Source of the DNA: Pseudoalteromonas sp. NBT06-2
GTDB taxonomy: Bacteria > Pseudomonadota > Gammaproteobacteria > Enterobacterales > Alteromonadaceae
Direction of reading: 5' to 3'
DNA length: 46,749 nt
Assembly: GCF_002276045.1 (NCBI RefSeq)
Contig: NZ_NQMR01000068.1
Location: 1 to 46,749 of the forward strand
The notes beneath the pieces were generated by a model, which saw only the letters and a list, made by a program, of their open reading frames with translations, ran no database searches and was not told the DNA's origin. Shown in pieces: positions 23,388 to 32,866 of this stretch. The translations under genes were made by a program, and so were the position numbers. Within the stretch, counting starts at the first letter, position 1, and each line of letters begins with the position of its first letter.

Positions 23388-24908
23388 TTAATAGGTTTTG
23401 TGTTTCACTGTGATTGGTAACTCCAGTGTAAAGCAAGATCCTTCGCCAAATTGACTACTTACTTTTATATTACCACCTAAAAGTTTAGCGAAACTTTTTG
23501 ATATCGCTAGGCCGAGTCCAGTTCCGCCATATTTTCTTTGTTCTGTACCATCTACTTGATGGAACTCTTCAAAAATGTACTTTTGTTGTTGTATCGTTAA
23601 CCCGATACCATTATCGATTACTGTTAATCGAAATGTGTTATGCATGTGATCAATTGATATCGTGATTTTTCCTTGGTGTGTAAATTTACACGCATTTGAT
23701 AGTAGGTTTAAAATGATTTGTAATAGTTTTTCTTTATCAGTAGATAGTGTTATATCACTAAATGTATCAATAGATAATGTATTTTTATTGTTTTTTACTA
23801 ATGGATAGACTGTACTTGCACATTCTTTAATGATTGCTTCTAATGAAGTTTTTTGAATATTAACGTCCATTTTTCCTGATTCTGTCTTTGCGAGTGCTAA
23901 GATCGAGTTTATTAAGTTTAGTAAACGTCCAGCTGCTTGTTTTACTTTGTTTAAATCTTCAACTTCTTGCAGCATTACTGCAAACTCTAGCTCTTCAGAT
24001 ACCAAATCAATGTACCCAATTATCGATTGTAATGGCGTGCGTAATTCATGACTGATATTGGCTAAAAATTCTGATTTAGTTCTTAGTGCAGTTAAAGCAC
24101 TGTCTCGTGCTTGGATGAGTTCTTGCGTTCTTAACTCTACTTCAGTACTCAGCCGATCGTTGTAGTTTTTAAGATTTTGTTCTTGATGTTGTAATGTTTG
24201 CATCAATTGATTGAAACTATAGGCCATTTTTTGAACTTCTTGAGGGCCGTTCGTTGGAGCAAGCTTAAATTCTTGTGTTTTACGTGCTTGATCCATGATG
24301 AAGGATAGCTCTCGAATTGGTTGGGTCAATCGCGTCACAATAATTGCGGTTAATATGCCAACAATTAAAGCTATAATTAAACCTGTTATAGTATTTCTAT
24401 ACAGTAATTCTGAGGTAATAAAATGTAATGAAGCTTTACTCACATTTAACGATATATACCCTAAATATTGCTCGGTAGGTTCATCAAACTGGAGTTCACT
24501 TTGTTCTGTAGATTTTAAATAAACAGGTGCCATTATTTTCCACGAATCTAATGTATCAATTATCTTTAACTCATCAATAATTTGCGCATGTTGTGACTGC
24601 CAAAACTTACCCTGATGATAAACTCCCACATTTTCAGAGGTAAATATAGCTGTGCCTAAAATGTCTTGAAAATTCATAATAGGAGAAAGTGCATCATGAG
24701 CATCTTGTTTATTATGAGTAACTAAACTAAGCACACTTCTATGAGCTAAGTCTTCGGCGATTTGGGTTGTATATTCTTTTAGATTTTTTTCGATTTGTAT
24801 ACTTGAACTGAAATAATTTAAAATAGCGGCTAAGAATGACAATATAGAAACTAAAGATACCACCATAATCAGTAAACGTTTACTAAAACTAAATTGTTTA
24901 TTAAGCAA
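23388..24908 (-). CDS. Membrane sensor histidine kinase
   Basis: 506 residues. TM1 (about 10-30) precedes a periplasmic sensor of about 140 residues with LGTAIFTSENVGVYHQGKF, TM2 (about 172-192, TGLIIALIVGILTAIIV) and HAMP (LTQPIRELSFIMDQA). A coiled coil comes next, then HisKA with the phosphoacceptor His in FLANISHELRTPLQSIIGYI and an HATPase domain. N box: LLQIILNLLSNACKFT; G1: VIDNGIGL; F box: IFEEFHQVD; G2: YGGTGLGLAIS. No receiver domain, so it needs a separate response regulator; none is in the operon. The gene lies between the periplasmic binding protein and the TonB receptor with 13- and 14-bp gaps, so it probably senses ligand-loaded binding protein. Confidence 0.94.
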   Translation of the reverse strand: MLNKQFSFSKRLLIMVVSLVSILSFLAAILNYFSSSIQIEKNLKEYTTQIAEDLAHRSVLSLVTHNKQDAHDALSPIMNFQDILGTAIFTSENVGVYHQGKFWQSQHAQIIDELKIIDTLDSWKIMAPVYLKSTEQSELQFDEPTEQYLGYISLNVSKASLHFITSELLYRNTITGLIIALIVGILTAIIVTRLTQPIRELSFIMDQARKTQEFKLAPTNGPQEVQKMAYSFNQLMQTLQHQEQNLKNYNDRLSTEVELRTQELIQARDSALTALRTKSEFLANISHELRTPLQSIIGYIDLVSEELEFAVMLQEVEDLNKVKQAAGRLLNLINSILALAKTESGKMDVNIQKTSLEAIIKECASTVYPLVKNNKNTLSIDTFSDITLSTDKEKLLQIILNLLSNACKFTHQGKITISIDHMHNTFRLTVIDNGIGLTIQQQKYIFEEFHQVDGTEQRKYGGTGLGLAISKSFAKLLGGNIKVSSQFGEGSCFTLELPITVKHKTY

Positions 24909-24921
24909 AGGTGCCTCTCAA

Positions 24922-25830
24922 TTATAGGGGGGTTGGATAGGTAGCACTGAAAGATTCTTTTTGTCCGTTACTGTATTTTAATCCGAGGTGATCAGCTGTT
25001 CTTAAATTGACTCCTAATTTGTTACTTTTCATTGGTTCAACACCAGGTTTTGTTTTTTGATAATAAAGTTGTTTAACCATTTGTACTAAGCGTTCACCCG
25101 AACCTTCATTATTTGGAAAAACAGAGAATAAAGTACCGCGTTTAGCATGAGAGGGTTTAGATGAAAAAAGCAGTAATTTTTTTCTCCAACTTTGCTTTAA
25201 CACTAAAGGTAGAACGACTTCTTCATTGGACGTGATTTTATCTAAGGGTAACCATAAGGCATCTTTTTGGTTATCAGCTGATTTAATCACTTGTTTATAT
25301 GTGGCAATTGCATTTGGTAAATCATTAACTTTATAACTACTTAGCGTTAACTGGCGTTGTTTTGCGGCATTGTGTGCTAAATCAATTAGCCATTGATTAA
25401 TAGGACTGTAAATAACATGAACTTTTTTTGTATTGGGTGCAAGTTCTAATAGTTTATTGAGTAAACTATTGGGATCTGCGATTAAGCTCACTCCGGAAAT
25501 ACCATTTGGTTTTAAAGGCAGTGCACCACTGACAAAAGAGATGTTATTCATTAATAAATCAGCCATTAAAAAGCCACGACGACCTAAAGTAATTACCATA
25601 TCGACATTGTTACTTTTAAGTTTTTTTAAAAGCAGCTCTGGGTCATAATTTTTCTTTAAGGCATGGTTTTCAATATCTTGTTTATATTTTGATTGTATGC
25701 CATTTAATATTTGTTTAAAAACGAGATTATATGGCGCTCTTACTTCAGGATAAAGCACAGCTAAACGTTCAGCATAAATCGGACTACTGAAAAAATTTAA
25801 AATGAGTAAATAGATGATTATTTTTAACAA
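24922..25830 (-). CDS. Periplasmic ABC_sub_bind-type (PF04392-like) ligand-binding protein
   Basis: 302 residues with a signal peptide (MLKIIIYLLILNFFSSPIYA). Two alpha/beta lobes are visible: RLAVLYPEVRAPYNLVFKQI (lobe 1), NNVDMVITLGRRGF, NGISGVSLIADPNSLLNKLL, ELAPNTKKVHVIYSP and a return strand DALWLPLDKITSNEEVVLPL. This resembles the PF04392 family that includes TrpX-like amino-acid binding proteins, although the match is partial. No permease or ATPase gene is present, so it is not part of a complete ABC importer here. With the kinase 13 bp downstream it may act as a sensing partner, or as a carrier for what the TonB receptor imports. First gene of the minus-strand trio. Confidence 0.75.
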   Translation of the reverse strand: MLKIIIYLLILNFFSSPIYAERLAVLYPEVRAPYNLVFKQILNGIQSKYKQDIENHALKKNYDPELLLKKLKSNNVDMVITLGRRGFLMADLLMNNISFVSGALPLKPNGISGVSLIADPNSLLNKLLELAPNTKKVHVIYSPINQWLIDLAHNAAKQRQLTLSSYKVNDLPNAIATYKQVIKSADNQKDALWLPLDKITSNEEVVLPLVLKQSWRKKLLLFSSKPSHAKRGTLFSVFPNNEGSGERLVQMVKQLYYQKTKPGVEPMKSNKLGVNLRTADHLGLKYSNGQKESFSATYPTPL

Positions 25831-25951
25831 TATTTATTTCTATTTATTATCTTTATCAAATCCATTATATCTAGATTAAATGTAAATAGGGATAAATTTA
25901 TAATGAATAATTAGTTTGTTTAATTTATTTATAGGTTCTTAGAAGTTACTT

Positions 25952-28243
25952 ATGAAGTATGTTATTTTTATATTTCGTAGTTTATTATTGATTTTGCTTA
26001 TGCCTTTGGTGGCTTTAGCAACACCCACATTTTGGGATTTTTTTAATAAGCATAATTCTATTATGCTTTTGATAGATCCCCGAAGTGGGCATATCAAACA
26101 TGCAAATAATGCAGCTAGCCAATTTTATGGTTATAGTCAAAAACAATTACAATCTATGACTATTCAACAGGTAAATACATTAACGCCAAAGCAAGTATCA
26201 GAGGAAAGACGATTAGCCGAACAACAAGGGCGTAATTTTTTTATATTTAGGCATCGATTAGCAAATTCAGAAATAAAAACTGTTGAGGTGTACTCTGTCC
26301 CGCTCAATTTCGATGGAAAAACGTTACTTTACTCAATTATTAGGGATATTTCTAAAGAACGAGGATTAGAAGCTGATCTTTGGCACTACCAAACGCAATT
26401 AGAAGCTATGGTCGAGTTACAAACTAAGGAATTAAAAAATCAAAGTGAATTATTAATATATATTTTTTCGGCTGCAATTTTATTTATGTTGTCACTGATT
26501 CTTGTGCTTGTTATTACGTTACGCCATGTTAATTCATCCCGCAAAAAATTAATAAAAAATGAAAAAGAATTAAGACTTGCAGCTGGCGTGTTTGAAACAG
26601 CAAGTGAAGCTGTGATGATCACTAATACTCAAAATCAAATTATAAAAGTGAATAATGCTTTTAGTGATATTACGGGTTACCGAGAAAATGAAGTGATTAA
26701 TCATAGTTTAACCCAGTTTAAATTTACATCTGAAGATGCTGTTTATTTAAAAAATATATTTACCATCATAGAGAATCAAGGACATTGGCAAGGAGAACTT
26801 TGGAGCAAAAAAAAGAATGGTGAGAGGTACCTGCAGAAGTTGGCCGTATCGACCATGAAGGATCCTAATAATCATGTTGAAGGATATGTTTTTTTGTTTA
26901 GTGATATAACGCAAAGAAAAGCGGATGAAAAACGTATTTGGAAGCAAGCTAACTTTGATTCTTTAACAGGACTAGCTAATAGAGGTTTATTTATAGAACA
27001 TTTCTCTCGGAGCATTGAGCGAGCCAAAAGAAGTAATAAGCTAGTGGCATTGTTATTTATTGATTTAGATAGATTTAAATATATAAATGATACTTTTGGT
27101 CATGCCGCAGGCGATTTATTGTTAATTGAAGCTGGAAACCGTATTAATAAAAACTTAAGAAAGGCAGATACAGTTGCACGTTTTGGTGGCGATGAGTTTG
27201 CTTTGGTATTACCTGACATTAATGACTTACATAATGTAGAAGCAGTTGTTAATAAGCTCTTAATATCATTGTCTCTCCCTTATGATTTAAAAGGAAAAAA
27301 AGCAATTATATCAGCGAGTATTGGCATTGCTATTTATCCTGAAAATGGTTCTGATATTGATATTTTATTAAGAAATGCAGATAGTGCCATGTACAAATCG
27401 AAAGAAATAGGCCGTAATACCAGTTACTTTTTCACACATGCAATGGATGTTGAAGCACAGCGTCGTAGAGCCCTTGAGCAAGCACTACATAGCGCGGTAA
27501 AAAATAATGAATTAAGTTTAAATTTTCAGCCTATAATCAACTTGAAAACCGGTGAAGTTGCAAGCTGTGAGGCATTAATTTGTTGGCAACATAGCGAATT
27601 TGGTATTATTTCACCAGAGGAGTTTATCCCTTTAGCGGAAGATGTAGGCTTAATAATACCCATTGGTGAATGGGTATTAAAGCAAGCTTGTAATGTGGCG
27701 ATGAGTTGGTTTAATTCAAAACAAACAAAAATTCCTTCAATATCCGTTAATTTATCTAGTTATCAATTTAAAAAACAGGATATTACCAAATTAGTTAAAC
27801 AAATATTATTTGAAACAGGACTACCGGCCTCAAGGTTAATCCTAGAAATTACCGAAAGTTTGTTAGTGAATGATGATGAATCAACGTTAAATCAATTAGA
27901 GCAATTGAGAGCCTTAGATGTTTCAATATCCATTGATCATTTTGGTACGGGTTACTCTTCATTAAGTTATTTAAAAAAATTTCCCATCAATTATCTGAAA
28001 ATAGATAAATCTTTTGTGATAGACCTAGTATTAGATAATGAAAGTAGAGCCTTAATTGAAGGTATAGTATCGATGGCCAAAAGTCTAAAATTAGATGTGA
28101 CAGCCGAAGGTGTTGAAAGTAATGCGCAAGCTACATTTTTGAAATCACTTAACTGTTCATTTGCTCAAGGTTATTTATATAGTAAGCCTTTAACTGAAAT
28201 AGCTCTAAATCGTTATTTAGAAAAAATAAGGTATAAGTTATGA
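25952..28243 (+). CDS. PAS-TM-PAS-GGDEF-EAL c-di-GMP signalling protein
   Basis: 763 residues. An N-terminal signal/TM segment ([20 protein letters not shown]) is followed by an apparently periplasmic PAS (about 28-135, [20 protein letters not shown]), a coiled coil, TM (about 170-190) and a cytoplasmic PAS (about 212-325). GGDEF is intact: [13 protein letters not shown] (about 410-422). The EAL domain has CEALICW (Glu540), NLSSYQF and EITESL, but the metal motif reads IDHFGTGYS instead of IDDFGTGYS (His663 for Asp). Phosphodiesterase activity may therefore be lost or changed. It is divergent from the periplasmic binding protein gene, and its stop overlaps tesB by 4 bp. Confidence 0.94.
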   Translation: MKYVIFIFRSLLLILLMPLVALATPTFWDFFNKHNSIMLLIDPRSGHIKHANNAASQFYGYSQKQLQSMTIQQVNTLTPKQVSEERRLAEQQGRNFFIFRHRLANSEIKTVEVYSVPLNFDGKTLLYSIIRDISKERGLEADLWHYQTQLEAMVELQTKELKNQSELLIYIFSAAILFMLSLILVLVITLRHVNSSRKKLIKNEKELRLAAGVFETASEAVMITNTQNQIIKVNNAFSDITGYRENEVINHSLTQFKFTSEDAVYLKNIFTIIENQGHWQGELWSKKKNGERYLQKLAVSTMKDPNNHVEGYVFLFSDITQRKADEKRIWKQANFDSLTGLANRGLFIEHFSRSIERAKRSNKLVALLFIDLDRFKYINDTFGHAAGDLLLIEAGNRINKNLRKADTVARFGGDEFALVLPDINDLHNVEAVVNKLLISLSLPYDLKGKKAIISASIGIAIYPENGSDIDILLRNADSAMYKSKEIGRNTSYFFTHAMDVEAQRRRALEQALHSAVKNNELSLNFQPIINLKTGEVASCEALICWQHSEFGIISPEEFIPLAEDVGLIIPIGEWVLKQACNVAMSWFNSKQTKIPSISVNLSSYQFKKQDITKLVKQILFETGLPASRLILEITESLLVNDDESTLNQLEQLRALDVSISIDHFGTGYSSLSYLKKFPINYLKIDKSFVIDLVLDNESRALIEGIVSMAKSLKLDVTAEGVESNAQATFLKSLNCSFAQGYLYSKPLTEIALNRYLEKIRYKL

Positions 28244-29100
28244 GCCAAGTATTAGATGATTTATTGTCATTATTGGATTTAGAAACCATAGAAAAAGGGC
28301 TTTATCGAGGTAATAGTCAAGATTTAGGATTTAAAGCTGTTTTTGGTGGGCAGGTAATGGGGCAAGCTTTATCAGCTGCAAAAGAGACTGTAGTTGAAGA
28401 ACGGTTGGTACATTCACTGCATTCATATTTTTTACGTCCAGGGGATGCTTCAAAAGCTATCGTATATGACGTGGAAAATATTCGAGATGGTAAAAGCTTT
28501 AGCACTCGCAGAGTTAAAGCGATTCAAAATGGTAAACCTATATTTTATATGACGGTATCATTTCATAATGAAGAGCCGGGTGTAACCCATCAAGCATCTA
28601 TGCCTAATGTTCCTGGACCTGAAAACTTACGCTCTTCATTAGAGTTTTATCGTGAAAATGCCAGTTTGATCCCTGAAAAAATAAGAGAAAAAGTATTATG
28701 TGATAAGCCTATTGAAATAAGACCGGTTAATTTTCAAAGCCCATTTAAGCCTGAAGTGACATTGGCAAATCGTTATGTTTGGTTCAAAGCCTCTGGTGAA
28801 ATGCCAAGTGATCCACGTATTCATAAATATTTATTAGCTTATGCATCTGACTTTGAGTTTTTACCAACGGCATTACAGCCTCATGGCCTTTCTTTTATGC
28901 AGCCTAATATGCAAGTTGCCACCATAGATCATGCTATGTGGTTTCATAGAGAATTCAAAATGGATGAATGGATTTTATATGCAGTCGATAGTCCATCTGC
29001 AAGTGGTGGCAGAGGTTTAGTGAGAGGACAGTTTTTTAACCAAGGCGGAGTCTTAATTGCTTCAACCATGCAAGAAGGATTGATCCGCCAAAGGAGATAG
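28240..29100 (+). CDS. tesB: Acyl-CoA thioesterase II
   Basis: 286 residues, the same length as E. coli TesB. Double hot-dog fold motifs: [64 protein letters not shown], then in the second half [17 protein letters not shown] (here [19 protein letters not shown]), [17 protein letters not shown] and [16 protein letters not shown]. The catalytic Asp of DHAMWFH, the SPSA serine/threonine region and the Gln of GQFF are present. It hydrolyses medium and long acyl-CoAs to fatty acid and CoA in the cytoplasm. Its ATG overlaps the stop of the GGDEF-EAL gene (ATGA), so it is co-transcribed; no functional link is evident. Confidence 0.96.
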   Translation: MSQVLDDLLSLLDLETIEKGLYRGNSQDLGFKAVFGGQVMGQALSAAKETVVEERLVHSLHSYFLRPGDASKAIVYDVENIRDGKSFSTRRVKAIQNGKPIFYMTVSFHNEEPGVTHQASMPNVPGPENLRSSLEFYRENASLIPEKIREKVLCDKPIEIRPVNFQSPFKPEVTLANRYVWFKASGEMPSDPRIHKYLLAYASDFEFLPTALQPHGLSFMQPNMQVATIDHAMWFHREFKMDEWILYAVDSPSASGGRGLVRGQFFNQGGVLIASTMQEGLIRQRR

Positions 29101-29118
29101 TCAGTTTTAATAATGTAG

Positions 29119-29135
29119 GGCTAATCTTATTAGCC
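29119..29135. terminator. Hairpin between tesB and plsB
   Basis: GGCTAAT (29119-29125), loop CTT, ATTAGCC (29129-29135). It overlaps the plsB stop codon and follows tesB, which ends at 29100. A shared terminator for the convergent genes is likely; T tracts are short on both sides. Confidence 0.55.
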
Positions 29136-31595
29136 TATGCATTTATTGTTATGTTGAGATGTAGTAAGTTCAATCGACTGTAAAACATTAGGTGAAAGTA
29201 AATGAGTTACTCTATCATAGAGTTCAATAAGCTCTGAGCTAGATTGAAAATCATTATTATGATCAACTTCTAATAATTCATTTTCTTTGAGGCCTAAAAT
29301 AAAGCTATTTAAAACTTTTTTATCAAAGAATTCTGGTGTTTTTATACCGTGTAGCAAGCTAAGTCTTTGTGCTAAATTTTGGCTACTTGTTTCTAATTGA
29401 GCGCGACTCACTCCAGATCCTTTTGGAATAAGGCCCAATACCACAGCATATCTTTGTAAAGTACAGTCAATTATACGACTTAGTAAATCTAGCTGAAAAT
29501 ATGCACTGCTAGAATCACTGATGATAGATATATCATCTCCTATAACTTGAATTAAACCTTGCTCATGTAAGTTATTTAAGATCGTTTCTATATAATCATT
29601 GGCTAAAGGTTTTAAAAACCACTCAACTGCAAATAATGGATAAAGTTTTCCTACTAATTTTTTACAGCTTTCTATATTTGTTTTTTGTTGTTGTAAAATA
29701 AAACGAGCCAACAAACTTGGAACACAAAAAAGATGTATTACATTATTTCTATAATAGTTTAATAGCACTTTTTCTTTATCTTTAATTACTACAATATCGC
29801 CAAATGAATCTTGTAATAAGTTTAACTTATTTAGTTTAAGCGCATGTTCTAATAGTGTGTGCGCATCTTCATCTGGTTGCGTCACCCTATCTGTATAAGG
29901 TGCATGAGTTTGCAGGTTTAAATAAAGTTTTAGTTGGGTTAATACTTCAGGCCGACTTAAAGCATGTTTATCACTATTTAATAATATGAGCGCGAGTAGG
30001 TTAATTGAATTTAATGCCGCTGCATTATTTATATTTACCATGATCTGTTGCGCTAAATCACTTACTTGTCTGCCTAACCATTGTGGCTTTATAGAGTCAT
30101 CATCACTAATAGAATCACGCCAATCAGGCTGGTTATCATTTAAAAATTGATTTACGTTTATTGGTTCTGCAAAATTAACATAACCACGACCATAGTTTTT
30201 TAAATTTTTAATCGCTTTAAATATACCGAATATAGACTCATTCTTTTTATGATCACCAGCCAACTCTTTTAGATAGGTACTTACTTCCATTACATGTTCA
30301 TAGCCAATATAAACTGGTACGATAGAAATGGGCCTATCTAAGTCTCTGAGCATAGCTTGTATAGTCATCGCTAACATGCCTGTTTTAGGTGCTAGCAATC
30401 GACCTGTTCTACTACGGCCACCTTCCGTATAAAATTTTATCGAATGACCTTTGTTAAATAACTGAAATAGGTATTCTTTAAAAATAGTCGAGTAAAGTTT
30501 ATTTCCCTTAAATGAACGGCGAATAAAGAACGCACCACAACGCCTAAATATTGGACCTGCAGGCCAAAAATTAAGGTTAATTCCTGCAGCTATATGTGGT
30601 GGTACTAATCCTTGCTGATAAATAGCATGAGTTAATAACAAATAATCCATATGACTTCTATGACATGGCACATAAATAACTTCGTGACCTTTTTGCGTTA
30701 GTTCATTCACTTGCTCAATATTTTTAACGTCAATACCATTATACAGTTTGTTCCATAACCAAGTGAGCACTCTTGCAAAAACACCAATAACAGCGTCGTT
30801 ATAATTAGCGGCAACCTCATTGAGTTGCTTTAAAGCATTTTCTTGTGCTTTATCATTACTAATATTTTTGCTTTTAGCTTCATCAGCAATTGCTTTTTTT
30901 ATATTTTTAGAAGCTAATAATCCTTGAAATAGTTGGTCTTTTGAAGGTAGTTTAGGTCCTGTTACAGCCAACTTTTGACGTTTAAAATGTGCACGTGCCA
31001 CTCGAATTAGCTTATGAGGTAAATTATCTGTTGCATGTTTTTTATTTAGCAATTCTCTTGCGTTAACGGCTTGGCTAAAACGAATAATATTATCTCGACC
31101 TGAAAATATAACAACTAAAGATTTACGCAACCAACTAGGGCTTAAAGAATGAGACAATAAAGTACTTAGTCCAGGTTTTTCTTTACCTGGATCCCTGCCC
31201 CATAATATGGTGACAGGGATAATCTGCACTGTTTGCTCAGGGTTATCTTGCAACGCTTTAAATATTATTTCACCTTGACCCAAAGCGTTTGTTTTTTTTA
31301 TTTTAGAGCCAAATAAAGGAGTAGGGTTTGCTAAAGGAATTAAACTTGGCAGTGAATAGTCTCCTAAGTTTTGATTTTTTCTTGGATTAGGTAACCCCAG
31401 TTTTTTACATTGATGTCCTAATGCAGCTATATCACTGCGAGAGTTTAGTCGAGTAATATAAAAAGTTGGTAAATTGGCTTTAAGACCTAATTGTGAGCAA
31501 GGATCTTCAGGGAGCAGTTTGCTTTTTACAAAGATACTATTAGCTAATTTAGTTAATAAGTTAAACCCTGTATTCAAAAAAGAAAAAAATGCCAT
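29130..31595 (-). CDS. plsB: Glycerol-3-phosphate 1-O-acyltransferase
   Basis: 821 residues, close to E. coli PlsB (807). It acylates sn-glycerol 3-phosphate at position 1, the first step of phospholipid synthesis, at the inner membrane. The acyltransferase box is intact: IYVPCHRSHMDYLLL (His-x4-Asp). Further boxes are GAFFIRRSFKGNKLYS, FYTEGGRSRTGRLLAPKTGM and IVPVYIGYEHVMEV, then the long helical C-terminal part. It converges on tesB and diverges from lexA with 172 bp between starts. The plsB-lexA neighbourhood is common in gammaproteobacteria. Confidence 0.97.
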   Translation of the reverse strand: MAFFSFLNTGFNLLTKLANSIFVKSKLLPEDPCSQLGLKANLPTFYITRLNSRSDIAALGHQCKKLGLPNPRKNQNLGDYSLPSLIPLANPTPLFGSKIKKTNALGQGEIIFKALQDNPEQTVQIIPVTILWGRDPGKEKPGLSTLLSHSLSPSWLRKSLVVIFSGRDNIIRFSQAVNARELLNKKHATDNLPHKLIRVARAHFKRQKLAVTGPKLPSKDQLFQGLLASKNIKKAIADEAKSKNISNDKAQENALKQLNEVAANYNDAVIGVFARVLTWLWNKLYNGIDVKNIEQVNELTQKGHEVIYVPCHRSHMDYLLLTHAIYQQGLVPPHIAAGINLNFWPAGPIFRRCGAFFIRRSFKGNKLYSTIFKEYLFQLFNKGHSIKFYTEGGRSRTGRLLAPKTGMLAMTIQAMLRDLDRPISIVPVYIGYEHVMEVSTYLKELAGDHKKNESIFGIFKAIKNLKNYGRGYVNFAEPINVNQFLNDNQPDWRDSISDDDSIKPQWLGRQVSDLAQQIMVNINNAAALNSINLLALILLNSDKHALSRPEVLTQLKLYLNLQTHAPYTDRVTQPDEDAHTLLEHALKLNKLNLLQDSFGDIVVIKDKEKVLLNYYRNNVIHLFCVPSLLARFILQQQKTNIESCKKLVGKLYPLFAVEWFLKPLANDYIETILNNLHEQGLIQVIGDDISIISDSSSAYFQLDLLSRIIDCTLQRYAVVLGLIPKGSGVSRAQLETSSQNLAQRLSLLHGIKTPEFFDKKVLNSFILGLKENELLEVDHNNDFQSSSELIELYDRVTHLLSPNVLQSIELTTSQHNNKCIG

Positions 31596-31680
31596 TAGTT
31601 TACCTAAGAAAAAAATTTGCGTAAGGATATCAGTTATTCAATATTTATTATAGAACTGGCCTGACCATGAAGTTTATGAA

Positions 31681-31712
31681 ATGGTGAACATCTTTAAATA
31701 GATGTTTACCAT
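31681..31712. other. Long inverted repeat upstream of lexA
   Basis: ATGGTGAACATCT (31681-31693), loop TTAAAT, AGATGTTTACCAT (31700-31712): a 13-bp stem with one G-T pair, then TTTTAAATT. It sits between divergent plsB and lexA, 10 bp before the SOS box. It may be a plus-strand terminator, an operator for plsB or lexA, or an mRNA structure. No plus-strand gene lies upstream. Confidence 0.5.
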
Positions 31713-31722
31713 TTTAAATTAA

Positions 31723-31738
31723 CTGTATATACTCACAG
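31723..31738 (+). promoter_or_regulatory. LexA (SOS) box, site 1
   Basis: CTGTATATACTCACAG fits the gammaproteobacterial consensus CTGT-N8-ACAG exactly at both ends. It lies 29 bp before the lexA start codon, where autoregulation is expected. Confidence 0.9.
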
Positions 31739-31747
31739 TAACATGTA

Positions 31748-31763
31748 CTGTATGGAAACCCAG
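31748..31763 (+). promoter_or_regulatory. LexA (SOS) box, site 2
   Basis: CTGTATGGAAACCCAG matches CTGT-N8-ACAG with a single change (CCAG), 25 bp after site 1 and 4 bp before the lexA ATG. E. coli lexA also carries two adjacent boxes. Confidence 0.75.
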
Positions 31764-31767
31764 TTGT

Positions 31768-32385
31768 ATGCGTCCATTAACAAAACGACAAGCACAAATA
31801 TTAGAATTAATTAAAGTATTTATCAAAGATACAGGCATGCCTCCAACAAGGGCTGAAATAGCACAATCTCTCGGGTTTCGTAGTGCAAATGCAGCTGAGG
31901 AGCATTTAAAGGCCTTAGCTAAAAAAGGTGTGATCGAAATGGTACCTGGCGCTAGCCGTGGTATTCGTGTTGTTGAAGAAGATCAACCTGAGCAACTTGG
32001 CTTACCATTAATTGGTCAAGTCGCTGCGGGCTCTCCGATACTTGCGCAAGAGCATGTCGAAAGCCATTACGAAGTTTCAGCTGATTTGTTTAAACCAGCG
32101 GCTGATTTCTTATTACGTGTTAATGGTATGAGTATGCGAGATATAGGCATTATGGATGGAGATTTATTAGCCGTTCATAAAACGCAAATTGCTAATAATG
32201 GTCAGGTAGTTGTTGCCCGAGTGGGTGACGATGTCACCGTTAAACGTTTTGAAAAAAAGGGAGATAAAGTGCTCTTACACCCTGAAAATAAAGATTTTTC
32301 AGATATTGTAGTAGATTCAGAAAGTGAGTCGTTTAATATTGAAGGCTTAGCCGTAGGTGTTATTAGAACAGCAGACTGGATGTAA
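31768..32385 (+). CDS. lexA: LexA, SOS repressor
   Basis: 205 residues. The N-terminal winged helix ([49 protein letters not shown]) binds SOS boxes. The cleavage site is Ala-Gly in QVAAGSPIL. The latent protease has Ser in [14 protein letters not shown] and Lys in [11 protein letters not shown]. RecA-ssDNA stimulates self-cleavage to induce DNA repair genes. Length and all signatures match E. coli LexA (202). Two SOS boxes lie just upstream, so autorepression is expected. It is followed by an intrinsic terminator. Confidence 0.98.
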   Translation: MRPLTKRQAQILELIKVFIKDTGMPPTRAEIAQSLGFRSANAAEEHLKALAKKGVIEMVPGASRGIRVVEEDQPEQLGLPLIGQVAAGSPILAQEHVESHYEVSADLFKPAADFLLRVNGMSMRDIGIMDGDLLAVHKTQIANNGQVVVARVGDDVTVKRFEKKGDKVLLHPENKDFSDIVVDSESESFNIEGLAVGVIRTADWM

Positions 32386-32414
32386 GTTAATTTACATCTA
32401 GGTTCAAGCTTTTT

Positions 32415-32456
32415 AACGCTAATGTCTATTCAGATAAATGTATATTAGCGTTTTTT
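32415..32456 (+). terminator. Rho-independent terminator after lexA
   Basis: AACGCTAAT (32415-32423) pairs with ATTAGCGTT (32444-32452) across a 20-nt loop and runs into TTTTTT. Confidence 0.8.
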
Positions 32457-32866
32457 ATCATTATTATAAATTAAATACTTCAAATTTCATTCATATCAAT
32501 AAAAATTATCCAAATTCTATTTTCTAATAGAAAACTTCTACCTATCTAGCTACAAAGCTTGTTTTTACTGCTTTTATCTAAATTTCCCTTTCATATTTTT
32601 TTTATTAACTTACTGATTTTACAAATTTATCAAAAATATACTTGTTGTTTTTTTGTTAAAACTTGCACAAATAACAATCATAGACTAATTGGTTATAGAG
32701 CTGTTTAAAATAAAATTAATTTAAAACAGTAATAAAAATAAATACCAATAATAATAGTGAAATGGCATAGTGCGTTAGAGGTTAAATTTAATTACCTAGT
32801 CTGAGGTTATTTTATTCGATTGATATCTTTGCCATTTTTTTGCTTTAAGCATAAAGGAGATGTCAC
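32457..32866. other. Intergenic region before the cytochrome oxidase operon
   Basis: 410 bp of very AT-rich DNA with no convincing ORF. It should hold the coxB promoter. The ribosome site AAAGGAG lies 8 bp before the coxB ATG. No RNA gene or further repeat is recognisable. Confidence 0.4.

Noticed and set aside
24922..25830. Tryptophan importer (TrpXYZ)
   Set aside because: Only the binding-protein-like part is present; permease and ATPase genes are absent and the family match is partial.
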